From contig NZ_CP060786.1 in assembly GCF_014489555.1 (NCBI RefSeq), positions 43,504 to 107,503 of the forward strand: a DNA stretch of 64,000 nucleotides. The letters run 5' to 3'. Position numbers and translations under genes: made by a program. Every line of letters begins with the position of its first letter. Within the stretch, counting starts at the first letter, position 1. The notes beneath the pieces are model-generated. The model was not told where the DNA came from and did no database searches. It saw only the letters and a list, made by a program, of their open reading frames with translations. The DNA is from Hymenobacter qilianensis (GTDB lineage Bacteria; Bacteroidota; Bacteroidia; Cytophagales; Hymenobacteraceae). This document shows positions 54,544-63,416 of this stretch, in pieces.

Positions 54544-56409
54544 ATGCTTAAGAAGCTCAGATTAGAACAAACTAAAAAGTATGAGCTTGCTATAGCGGCA
54601 AATCTGGTTTCTACTATGCTAACCTCATTCGTTAGCGGCAGATCTCATTCCCTGAGTATTGGTAGTGAACAAGGTGGAGTTGAGAAGTGGGATGACCTTG
54701 TTATTGAGCTATCAACTGATCATTATCAGCACATTCAAATAAAGCGGCAAAACTCTTCCTTTTGTACGCCTGGTTTCAAGCCAGTAAGAGATAACTATAC
54801 TTCAGGACCGAGACAGGGAATGTTAAGGGACTTATCTCCTTTAGATGAATCAATGCATAAGCTGGGCGCTTACTTACTAGATCCAGCAGTTGCAACTCAG
54901 AGGCTAAAGCGCAGCTTTTCGATATTAATCCCTGATTTGCGTATTGATATCAAAGAAGGATTATCATTAAAAGAATTATATGAGCTTTGTCAAACGCAAA
55001 TAAAGGTCACAACCACATCAGCGGGTTTACAGGCTTTAGAACAAGCGAGCCCTACGGCAAAAAAAATATTTGATTGGCTCAGAACATGGTGTGGGTTTGT
55101 TGATCATGCTCATATACTAAACGCTTTACGTGTGTTTGAAGTAAGGCAGTGTTTTGGTGAAAACGAGATTGATGCCGATACAAAAAGAGAGCTCTCTACA
55201 TGCTTTAGTAAACCGACTGATGTTCTACGGGTGCTGGTTAGCTTTATTGATGAGAACTCAAGTTTTACTAGTGCGGTAACTCCAAGACCATTGCTCTTCG
55301 ATTTGCTTTCTTATTTACTCCCTTCTACTGTATCATGGACGCAGTTTAGAAAGGATGAAGGTGGTTGGAATGTTTCAGGTATACATGATAGGAGGTTTGG
55401 TTTTATTGAGCATCCTTCAAGTATAGTACCGACCCTTTGGGGCCCTCCAGGTGCAGGCATACTTAAATATTATTCTAAAGACCATTCTAGTGGTCCACTA
55501 CCAAAGGCAATTATTAGGTTGCTACTACATATTCAACCTGCTGCAGTTGCACATGTAAGCGACAAAAGTGCTTGGAGTATTGTAGCGAAGAATTTGGTCG
55601 GCGAGACATTAGGTATTAGCGAGGATGATTGTGAAGCTTTGCATGTGCAGGACGATAGTGACTGTTATGTTTCTTCTGATAAACGTGTCTTAGAAAAGTT
55701 GAGAGATTCTGAAGCTGAGGCTGAACTGCTTTCTATCGAAATGCACAAAAAGTCTTGGGAACTAATAGGTAATCACATTTTACGCAAGTTGGAAAAGCTG
55801 CCTTCTTCTGAACTACGCGATGCAGTAGAAGATAGGTGGCAGCTTTGGAAGGATGAACTTGATAAAGATATAGACAAGCAAAAGTTACTATGTCAATCGA
55901 TGTTGCATCCCAAGGCGGAAGGTGAAGATATCTCTGCAGAGCTCCGATTTGGACCTAAAACAACTTCAATGGTTGCTGATGGCATACTTCTATTGATGGT
56001 AGTGGTTATCTGTATAGGAGACAAAGACAGTAACTGGGATACTATTGACACACAGTTAACGATCAGTGTTAAGGCGTTAAGTCATTGGAGCGGACCTTTT
56101 GGCCAGACTCGGCGTGTACGCAAAATCACAGAAGATGGCGTTTCGGCTTTAATAGGAAAGGAGCCTTCAAAAATTCTTGTATTATCAAGAATTGACGCGT
56201 CATCAAGTACTGTACTACAGGAGAGTTTAATTGATGATACTGACTTTGCAGGTAGCATGGCTAGCCCTCGTCAACCAATATTACTTGTCACAAATAACCC
56301 CACAGTTAATAGATTAATTAGGCAGGGCATTATTGCTGATATTAAAGAGTATCTGAATGGTAAACTGAAAAAAAGCTTGGCGGCCAGAAACCTTACTGAA
56401 AATGAGTGA
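54544..56409 (+). CDS. LmuA/DdmA-like nuclease component (Cap4-type, DUF4297-like)
   Basis: A 621-residue soluble protein. Residues 1-70 show a PD-(D/E)xK-type pattern: YELAIAANLVSTMLTSFVSG, then WDDLVIELSTDHYQHIQIKR, in which D50/D51 and the Q-I-K67 unit match the D...QxK active site of DUF4297/Cap4 dsDNA nucleases. The rest is helical with few clear motifs (LRDAVEDRWQLWKDEL). Gene order (nuclease-like, small middle protein, SMC ATPase) fits Lamassu and V. cholerae DdmABC, also called ABC-three-component systems, which kill phage-infected cells or remove plasmids. Its 3' end overlaps the next gene by 8 bases. Codon use and GC differ strongly from the metal region, so it was probably imported. 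Confidence 0.7.
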   Translation: MLKKLRLEQTKKYELAIAANLVSTMLTSFVSGRSHSLSIGSEQGGVEKWDDLVIELSTDHYQHIQIKRQNSSFCTPGFKPVRDNYTSGPRQGMLRDLSPLDESMHKLGAYLLDPAVATQRLKRSFSILIPDLRIDIKEGLSLKELYELCQTQIKVTTTSAGLQALEQASPTAKKIFDWLRTWCGFVDHAHILNALRVFEVRQCFGENEIDADTKRELSTCFSKPTDVLRVLVSFIDENSSFTSAVTPRPLLFDLLSYLLPSTVSWTQFRKDEGGWNVSGIHDRRFGFIEHPSSIVPTLWGPPGAGILKYYSKDHSSGPLPKAIIRLLLHIQPAAVAHVSDKSAWSIVAKNLVGETLGISEDDCEALHVQDDSDCYVSSDKRVLEKLRDSEAEAELLSIEMHKKSWELIGNHILRKLEKLPSSELRDAVEDRWQLWKDELDKDIDKQKLLCQSMLHPKAEGEDISAELRFGPKTTSMVADGILLLMVVVICIGDKDSNWDTIDTQLTISVKALSHWSGPFGQTRRVRKITEDGVSALIGKEPSKILVLSRIDASSSTVLQESLIDDTDFAGSMASPRQPILLVTNNPTVNRLIRQGIIADIKEYLNGKLKKSLAARNLTENE

Positions 56410-57016
56410 TTCGAATTTTAATGAAATAACATCGCAATTACTAGTTAAAAATATAACTGCGTTAGCTAGTGATAGGTTCTTAACTCTTGGTAATGATGAA
56501 CAAAATATGTTTGAGTTCGACTCAGCGAAAGAGCTGTTAGATAAGGCAGTCTTAAGACTGAGGCGCAACATAGATGGTATAGGTGGGGTGAGAACCATAT
56601 TAGTTCTTGTGCTTAATAATTATAATGAATTCAAAGATGCTTTGCGCTGGGCGGCACTAATCAAGGATGAGTTATTAGAGCCAGAAAATGGCGACTTGTA
56701 TATGTTTGTAGTTATAAAAGATGAGAATCTATCCATAGAACAATGCACGAATATTGAATCAAGTGATAGAATATGCAGGAAATATATTTTTCGCCCAGGA
56801 GAAACAGTGCCAGAATTTTTAAGCAGAACATTCATTGAGCCAGTCGTAGGCAATGGAAGTACTGATAGCATAATCGACCCACTGAGTTTGGCTTTAGAGA
56901 AGGTTTCTCAACAGCATCAGTGGTTTGATTCCAGTGAACAGGAGCGTTGGAAAACTGCTTTGCTATCAGGAAAATCAGGTCATGAATTAATTGAGGTGCT
57001 GTTTAAAATTTCTTAA
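56402..57016 (+). CDS. LmuC/DdmB-like middle component (ABC-3C middle component)
   Basis: A 204-residue protein starting inside the end of the upstream gene (ATGAGTGA overlap) and ending 5 bases before the SMC gene. It shows the pattern of ABC-3C middle components: ILVLVLNNYNEFKDALRWAA near residue 65, then LYMFVVIKDENLSIEQC, and IESSDRICRKYIFRPGETVP, a conserved acidic-Cys-Arg-Lys segment. No enzyme motif is visible. In such systems the middle protein links the SMC ATPase to the nuclease. The role is inferred from gene order and this weak similarity. Confidence 0.6.
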   Translation: MSDSNFNEITSQLLVKNITALASDRFLTLGNDEQNMFEFDSAKELLDKAVLRLRRNIDGIGGVRTILVLVLNNYNEFKDALRWAALIKDELLEPENGDLYMFVVIKDENLSIEQCTNIESSDRICRKYIFRPGETVPEFLSRTFIEPVVGNGSTDSIIDPLSLALEKVSQQHQWFDSSEQERWKTALLSGKSGHELIEVLFKIS

Positions 57017-57021
57017 GGAAT

Positions 57022-59982
57022 ATGGAGCAGCTCAAGAATATTAAAATCCGAAACATACGTCGCTTTGCAGATGATGTTAATATAGATATTAGCGAAGGTG
57101 CTACAGTATTCTATGCGCCTAATGGTACGGGTAAAACATCGATATTTGAGGCAATTGAACTGGCACTTACAGGTGCTGTCAAAAGACTTGGGAAGGATTT
57201 AAGCCCCTTGATCCGTGATAACTGTGATGAGGCTTATGTGCGTTTGGATTTTCATTCCGGTAAATACTGCGAGGTAACACTATCTAAAGATTCCGCTCCT
57301 GTACTCACAGGTAACCAGACTCAGTTATTCCCATCAACACCGTTCGAAAACGTTCCTTATCTGTTGAGGTTAACGCATTTGCTTAGTCAGCGAGCTGAGG
57401 GGTGGTTTGTTCAATCCCAAAGTACTTCAGCTGGCGAACAGCTAGATTATCTTTCAATTGGACGTGAAGCAACTCAAGCCAATAAAGTAGTAATTAGCGC
57501 TAAACGTGCTTCAACCCTCCTCCGTGACTCTATCGCACGTGATGTTGAAGACGCAAAAGAAGATTTGAGTAAATGGCTGAGTCTTTTAAGCAAGCGTGAT
57601 TCACTTGTTAACGTTGATAAGCTAAGGCGGCTTAGATCCTCGTCTGATTTATTTAACCAAATATCCTCCGTTAACAACCAATTAAATGGTGCGGCTTTTT
57701 CATTTGTTGATGACTTACTTTTGTTGAAAAGCCAGAAAAATGAAGTACTTGCTTTATTGAATAGAGTTGTTGAAAATAATAAAAGTTTAACTATTTCTTT
57801 GAGCGCATTACGACCTACGGTTGATGAGTATCTTAGGCTGACTAAAAGTTTATTAACAATTAAGCGCGAAACACTATCTCTTGTAGAAGCAAAAGACAGA
57901 TTAGATAGCACTATTAACAGGCTTAAAATACGCCAAAGTTCTGCTTCAGAACTTCTAGGTTTGGCAGAACAGGCATATAATCATGCTCTCAATCGATGGG
58001 AGCATTGCCAATATGTGTTCAGTTTAAGGGCTGAACTTGATAATACAACATGGGAAGTAGAAGACGTCAAAAGGTCAATTGATGAAGCTAATGAAAAGGT
58101 AAAACTGGCCTTTATTGAGTACAAAAAACTTTCTGATCTATATTCGCTACATGAGTCTTTTTTCAAGATGAGTGTTGCATTAGCTGAAAAGAAAAATTCA
58201 TTATCGCACCAAAAATCTTCTTTAGAGAAATGGAAAGAATATGATAAAACCATCGCTACACTCAAAGGTGATATAAGGCCAAGCCTAGTTGCAGACCATA
58301 ATGCGAAATTAGATATTGTAAGAGAATTTATTAAGAAAAAAGAGAAGCAGCAAAGTTTACTGGAGGAAGCACAGCGTGTTTTTAATTCTTTAAACTCAGC
58401 CGTTGATTCTATTCGTTCTGCCGTAGGTATAATAGTTACTAATTTACCTTCTGACAAAGGCCAGTGCCCTGTTTGTGAGCAAGTTTATGAGCCAACAGAG
58501 TTGCGCCGACGGATGGACAATGCATTGACTTCTATCAACCCTGAGTTACAAAAGAGTGCTAGTAAAATTGACAAACTAAAAAGCCAAATTAATAATATAT
58601 CAAAGGATATTAATGATTCTAATAATGAATACATTAAGGCAAGCACTTTATTAAAAAATGTTGAAGATAACATTGTATTATCTGTTCATAATATTGAGTA
58701 TATAATAGCTAATGTATTTCCAGGTGTTAGTTCGCTTGAACTTGCGGAAAAACAACTACAAGATGCTATTAATGATAATGAGAATGCTATCGCAACACTA
58801 GAGCGCGAAAGAGTTGATACACTGCCTGAGCCTTCAGTTGAGCAAATAGCAAAACTTGAAAGCCGCTGGGAAGCCTTAGAAACACAAAAGGCTAGCCATG
58901 TTAATCGGTTGCATTCTCTAACAGAACAGCTTACTAAATTAGTAAATGCGAACGATGTAGAGATTATTGAAGTGTCATTAGAATACTATGAGGAGATATC
59001 CGGTAAGCTTGAAGCTAGTGCATTAGATGTGGAGAAGGCTAAGCTTAACATTGCATATATTAAGAAGGAAATAAAAGAGGAGCAAGATGTGCTTTATGAA
59101 GCTGCTAGCAATATTGTTTTTTCAGAAAAAACAATATTGAATATTACTACTACTCTCAGCGAGTATAAGGCAATTTGGTTTTCATTGCAACTAAAAGGTG
59201 AGCCAAATCATAATGGCCTTAATCAGGCAATTGCAGATTGTGATACCCGAGCGGCAAAATTTCAAGAATATTTTGACACCCTAAACTATGTTGATGGGGA
59301 AATAGCTAGGTGGGGTGCTTATGAGGAGTACTTGAGTATTGTATCGAGTATAAAAACTATAAAAGGAGATTTTATTGAAGCAGAGTATACCGTTCGATTA
59401 AATAATATAAAAGATGAATTAGTTGATAAACTTGGGTTAATTAATGAAAAAATAGCCACTTTAAATAGTTTTGCGAATCGGCTGTCACACGAATTAGATA
59501 GAGTCAATGAACTAATTAAATCTATCAATCCTATTTGGAACAGCCTTTTAAAGCGAATAGTTGTAGATCCACGTTTCTCCGATACAAGTTTAGATAGTTA
59601 TAGTCATTATAAAAAGCAATATGCGGATGTAAATGTGAACCTTCATGGAAAAAATACTCGTGTGACTCACGTTGCAAGTGAAGCTCAAATTACTGATTTG
59701 CAATTAACTTTTTTGTTGGCTCTTGCTCAGCATTATAAATGGATGCCATGGCCTGCATTGCTACTTGACGATCCTACTCAGCATCATGACTTAGTTCATG
59801 CTTCCGGCGTCTTTGACCTTCTCAGAGATTATATTGCTGAGAAGAAATTTCAAGTGATGTTGGCGACACATGATTCTGCTCAGGCTCGTTACTTTATGCG
59901 TAAACTTGAAAACGATGGAATACCTGGACGACTATGTACCCTTCATGCCACTGCTGATGGCGTTAAGGCAGTATTTGTTTAA
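57022..59982 (+). CDS. LmuB/DdmC-like SMC/Rad50-type ATPase
   Basis: A 986-residue SMC-like protein. The Walker A motif (YAPNGTGKTSIFEAIELAL) is at residues 30-49. Two long coiled-coil arms flank a zinc-hook motif QCPVCEQVYE near residues 481-490. The C-terminal ATPase half carries SEAQITDLQLTFLLALAQHY (signature), LLLDDPTQHHD near 913-923 (Walker B, with D-D in place of D-E) and LATHDSAQARYF (H-loop). This is the build of Rad50/RecN-type ATPases and of Lamassu LmuB. It would bind DNA ends or foreign DNA and release the nuclease component. It is the last gene of the operon. Confidence 0.85.
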   Translation: MEQLKNIKIRNIRRFADDVNIDISEGATVFYAPNGTGKTSIFEAIELALTGAVKRLGKDLSPLIRDNCDEAYVRLDFHSGKYCEVTLSKDSAPVLTGNQTQLFPSTPFENVPYLLRLTHLLSQRAEGWFVQSQSTSAGEQLDYLSIGREATQANKVVISAKRASTLLRDSIARDVEDAKEDLSKWLSLLSKRDSLVNVDKLRRLRSSSDLFNQISSVNNQLNGAAFSFVDDLLLLKSQKNEVLALLNRVVENNKSLTISLSALRPTVDEYLRLTKSLLTIKRETLSLVEAKDRLDSTINRLKIRQSSASELLGLAEQAYNHALNRWEHCQYVFSLRAELDNTTWEVEDVKRSIDEANEKVKLAFIEYKKLSDLYSLHESFFKMSVALAEKKNSLSHQKSSLEKWKEYDKTIATLKGDIRPSLVADHNAKLDIVREFIKKKEKQQSLLEEAQRVFNSLNSAVDSIRSAVGIIVTNLPSDKGQCPVCEQVYEPTELRRRMDNALTSINPELQKSASKIDKLKSQINNISKDINDSNNEYIKASTLLKNVEDNIVLSVHNIEYIIANVFPGVSSLELAEKQLQDAINDNENAIATLERERVDTLPEPSVEQIAKLESRWEALETQKASHVNRLHSLTEQLTKLVNANDVEIIEVSLEYYEEISGKLEASALDVEKAKLNIAYIKKEIKEEQDVLYEAASNIVFSEKTILNITTTLSEYKAIWFSLQLKGEPNHNGLNQAIADCDTRAAKFQEYFDTLNYVDGEIARWGAYEEYLSIVSSIKTIKGDFIEAEYTVRLNNIKDELVDKLGLINEKIATLNSFANRLSHELDRVNELIKSINPIWNSLLKRIVVDPRFSDTSLDSYSHYKKQYADVNVNLHGKNTRVTHVASEAQITDLQLTFLLALAQHYKWMPWPALLLDDPTQHHDLVHASGVFDLLRDYIAEKKFQVMLATHDSAQARYFMRKLENDGIPGRLCTLHATADGVKAVFV

Positions 59983-60202
59983 TCCAGTAGTCCTTCTTGA
60001 TTGCTAGATTATAGTTCGGGTGATGTAAAATAGGCTAAGCTCATAAGAATTTCATTTGAAGTGCTGAGCCATAAACCCTTTACTGATGAAGCTTATTTAG
60101 TAAGCTTAACCTTTAATGGCGATCACACTGAAGTGCTTACTTATCGGTAGTGATTACTTAAGGCCTCAATTGATCATAAATGAGCTATAATTACTTGAAA
60201 CA

Positions 60203-60736
60203 TCACTTCTGCACTGGGACTACAGTTAAACGGACACTGAGGCCAGAGTTGGACCCAGCAGGCATACCACTTCCTCTTTTACTGCCATCCAAGCTGTTCT
60301 TGATGAGCAACAAAACTCGTCGAGGATCTTCGAGATTGCCTTCTATCAAGTTTGAGGCGACGCGAGGAGAGCTCGCTGCTTTGGCCCTATATATCTCCAC
60401 CATATGTCCTTCCCCAAAGGCCCGGTGACAAACCCCCCGCATGTAAAAGTTATTGAATTCTCCTTCCGCAAAGGTTAATTCCGCGTTTTCGGGCACCTTC
60501 CGCACTACCGCCCCGTGTTTTTCGTGCGAGTTGAAGCACTCCTGCTGTTTCAAAGCAGCTGCCAAGGTCCGCTCATTGCCACTCTGGATGGCTTCCAACA
60601 GTAGCTGAGGATATCGTTCAATACCCTGCTCAGTAAATCGCTGGCTGTAATTAAGTTGACTGGTTCGGATCGCTTCCTGCGCTTCAAGGAGCATATACTG
60701 CCGCGTTTTTTGATCTAGGTTCTCGAAATTGAACAT
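60203..60736 (-). CDS. Hypothetical protein beside a DUF2235 gene
   Basis: A 177-residue soluble protein of unknown family. The N-terminal part is helical (LDQKTRQYMLLEAQEAIRTS, YPQLLLEAIQSG); the C-terminal part has a compact segment (FNNFYMRGVCHRAFGEGHMV) and a Gly/Ser-rich end. It lies 114 bases downstream of the DUF2235 gene on the same strand and converges with the Lamassu-like operon, 220 bases of unremarkable DNA away. Coding is supported by composition and length. It may be an immunity or accessory protein for its neighbour, but nothing in the sequence proves this. Confidence 0.55.
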   Translation of the reverse strand: MFNFENLDQKTRQYMLLEAQEAIRTSQLNYSQRFTEQGIERYPQLLLEAIQSGNERTLAAALKQQECFNSHEKHGAVVRKVPENAELTFAEGEFNNFYMRGVCHRAFGEGHMVEIYRAKAASSPRVASNLIEGNLEDPRRVLLLIKNSLDGSKRGSGMPAGSNSGLSVRLTVVPVQK

Positions 60737-60850
60737 GCCATTTTGTTAATCAAGCTTTAAAAACACCACCTATACAGCCATCTGTAATTGTCTGCTTAGC
60801 ACTAAGCTGCTAGCTAATGACCGCTACGACGGGTAAACTCCTGCTAAACG

Positions 60851-61891
60851 CTATCGATTAGCTGTTGACCTACTCAACGCCTCCAGCACATTTACTGGCT
60901 TATAGCCTGACAGATGCTGCATTCGCTTGAGGACGCTGTCATCGATCATCTCATTACTGCCTGCTCCTAGGCCAATGGGTCGAACGTGTTTACCCAACAA
61001 TCGGTAGTACCAAGTCATCGACGTCCGAAGCTCATCCCCGAACCAAGGTTTATAATACTTCAGGAAGGCTTCATCTATCTCTAGGCCGAGGTCTCCGGCC
61101 TTCGACTTCAACCAATGGAGCGTAATGTTCGCTAAGCCATCTTTTTCGTACCCTCCCCCCACATTAGTATGGACCCCGCTGAACCAGCGTTGCTCCAGAA
61201 TTTGACCAGCGACAACATTTTCCCATAGCGTCGGCCGAAAGGTTTTTCTGTGCTCGTCCACTGCCAAGGCTTGATACGCGTGCTGGATACAGGGGCACAG
61301 GCTGTGGTCATGAAACCGATAGTGGCGACGATTGAAAACGCTGAACAGGCTCAGCGGCACTCCCAGAGCCCCGACGGTATCCCAAACCCCAATAAAATGA
61401 ATGTTAATTAACCGGGTCGTATGCCTCATTTTGAAATCAGCTGCTTCCCGCTGCCACTCTTCCTGGCGCTTCCCATTCTCCGGACGCTGACGATAGAGCG
61501 CATAGGCTTCGGGAACAAAGAAGTCTTCTTGCTTGGGCAGTAAACCCAGGTGTTGAATCAGACCGGCTAAGCTGCGTACCGTATAGGCGCCTCTACTAAA
61601 GCCAAAGAGAAAGATCGCATCTCCCGGCTCATAGTTATAGACTAGGAAGCGATACGCTTCAATTACATTATCGGACAGCCCGAGGCCTAAACCACCCCCT
61701 AAAAAGCGGTCGACTCCCCAATGGTTACCCACCCCTTTATCATAGTAGGTTACTTGTACAGTCCCATCTTCCGCTAGCGGCTTGATGGCCCGGACCAGCT
61801 TCATGATGTTAGTTGGCTTCCGTTTGCGCCGGTCCATGTTCTCCGCCCGGTTCCACGTTCCATCACACAAAATAACTAAGCGCTTAGGCAT
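60851..61891 (-). CDS. DUF2235 alpha/beta-hydrolase (Tle1-like phospholipase)
   Basis: The 346-residue protein has the DUF2235 layout: KRLVILCDGTWNRAEN at the start, then VTYYDKGVGN and FLFGFSRGAYTVRSLAGLIQ, with the nucleophile Ser at about residue 99 (GxSxG), IHFIGVWDTVGALGVP (catalytic Asp near 178), and GVHTNVGGGYEKDGLANITL (catalytic His). These are the motifs of Tle1 lipase effectors and related predicted hydrolases. It has no signal peptide. In a defence island such an enzyme could act on membranes to stop infected cells, or it may be a stray effector. The 177-residue gene follows downstream. Confidence 0.85.
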   Translation of the reverse strand: MPKRLVILCDGTWNRAENMDRRKRKPTNIMKLVRAIKPLAEDGTVQVTYYDKGVGNHWGVDRFLGGGLGLGLSDNVIEAYRFLVYNYEPGDAIFLFGFSRGAYTVRSLAGLIQHLGLLPKQEDFFVPEAYALYRQRPENGKRQEEWQREAADFKMRHTTRLINIHFIGVWDTVGALGVPLSLFSVFNRRHYRFHDHSLCPCIQHAYQALAVDEHRKTFRPTLWENVVAGQILEQRWFSGVHTNVGGGYEKDGLANITLHWLKSKAGDLGLEIDEAFLKYYKPWFGDELRTSMTWYYRLLGKHVRPIGLGAGSNEMIDDSVLKRMQHLSGYKPVNVLEALSRSTANR

Positions 61892-62153
61892 GTAGTAAGA
61901 TTTGCTCTCCTTTGATTATTAATGGGTAAAAGGTACATACCCTGAGCGTATAAAGGCTCCCTTTCACTCTTTGCTACGCTCGCCTTCCCTGCTGCACCAA
62001 ACGCAACGCGCATCGATCAATCGTGTATATTCGTTGAAAGGCTACAAGGTTAGGTAAAGGCCTCCTGTCCCATTCAGTTGCCTTTAGGTGCATCATACTT
62101 GATTGCACTAGGGTCTATTGGCTCATTCCAGGCATTCCTCGCCCACTGCTATC

Positions 62154-63416
62154 ATGTTCCTCAAAAAGCTAGTACTTAAGAACTTCAAGTGCCTGTCGGA
62201 CTTCGAAATCTCCTTTGAGACGAAGAAGGCCAGCAATCGACAATGGACCCTTGTGTTGGGAGAGAACGGCACGGGAAAAAGCAATCTACTGAAAGCGATT
62301 GCCTTAATCACTTGTGGCAGCAACGCCTTGGGCGAGATCGTCGGCAACACGGATAGCTGGATCACGCTGCAGCAACCCAACTGCAGTATTACGGCTTGGC
62401 TGACCACTAAAAAGGGCGAGGAGAGAGAGATATCCCTGAAGATCAAACGGGGTGATACCTTAACGAACCTGATCGCCAATAACTTGGAAGACCTGCATCT
62501 CATTGATGGGGCCATTGAGAATGCCGAACGGAACTACTTTGTGGTCGCGTATGGGGCCAGCCGGCGGCTATCCAGTGACTCCTTTACTAACAGCTCCCAA
62601 GCCAGTAGTTACGGGAACCGCTCCGGAAACATTCGCAATCTCTTTGATGGGGGCGCGGCGTTAAACCCCTTAACGTCCTGGGTGCTGGACCTCGATTACC
62701 GGGCGGGAGAAAGTGGCCTGGCCGTGATCAAAGAAGCACTGAATGGCTTTTTACCGGGCATCACATTTCACGCCATTGACAAAAACAAAAAGCAGGTCAT
62801 CTTCAAAACCATCGATGGCCTGATCCCGCTGGAGCAACTCAGTGACGGCTATCAGAATATGGCCGCCTGGATTGGCGACTTGCTCTACCGGATTACGGAG
62901 ACCTTCAAGGACCGCAAAAACCCGTTACATGCTCGGGGGCTGCTGCTCATTGATGAAATTGATCTGCACCTGCACCCGAAGTGGCAACGGAATCTCTACG
63001 ACTTCATCAGTGAGAAGCTGCCTAATTTTCAAGTCATCGCCACGACCCATTCCCCCCTCACCGCGCAACAGGCTGGGGAAGGCGAGCTATATGCCTTGAA
63101 GCGAAATGCGCAGCAGATCGTTGAACTGATACCTTTCATTGGCTCACCCAAAACCTTGTTGGTCAACCAACTGCTCATGTCGCCTATGTTTGGGTTAACA
63201 ACGGACGAGAGCCTGGAAGTAGAGGCAACTAAAGACCAGTACGCCCGCTTGAAAGCCAAAGGGCGCAGCTTAACGGCTCCCGAGAAAAAGCAACTCACGA
63301 AAGTGAAGGAAAAACTCGTACAGGAGCTGCCCCAGCGCAATACTCCACTGGTAAGCGATCCGGAAATGGATCTCTTGCAGCGGATTGAGCAGAATTTGAA
63401 GGCCCAGCAAGCATGA
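62154..63416 (+). CDS. Septu PtuA-like AAA ATPase
   Basis: From ATG 62154 this 420-residue protein is an OLD/ABC-type ATPase: FLKKLVLKNFKCLSDFEISF, Walker A GENGTGKSNLLKAI near residues 36-49, SDGYQNMAAWIGDLLYRI (signature region), Walker B LLLIDEIDLHLHPKWQ (D267, E268) and IATTHSPLTAQQAG (H-loop). It has a short C-terminal helical part. The next gene starts inside its stop codon (ATGA) and encodes a PtuB-like HNH protein, the arrangement of Septu anti-phage systems. A reading start at 62118 is in frame but not needed. Confidence 0.78.
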   Translation: MFLKKLVLKNFKCLSDFEISFETKKASNRQWTLVLGENGTGKSNLLKAIALITCGSNALGEIVGNTDSWITLQQPNCSITAWLTTKKGEEREISLKIKRGDTLTNLIANNLEDLHLIDGAIENAERNYFVVAYGASRRLSSDSFTNSSQASSYGNRSGNIRNLFDGGAALNPLTSWVLDLDYRAGESGLAVIKEALNGFLPGITFHAIDKNKKQVIFKTIDGLIPLEQLSDGYQNMAAWIGDLLYRITETFKDRKNPLHARGLLLIDEIDLHLHPKWQRNLYDFISEKLPNFQVIATTHSPLTAQQAGEGELYALKRNAQQIVELIPFIGSPKTLLVNQLLMSPMFGLTTDESLEVEATKDQYARLKAKGRSLTAPEKKQLTKVKEKLVQELPQRNTPLVSDPEMDLLQRIEQNLKAQQA

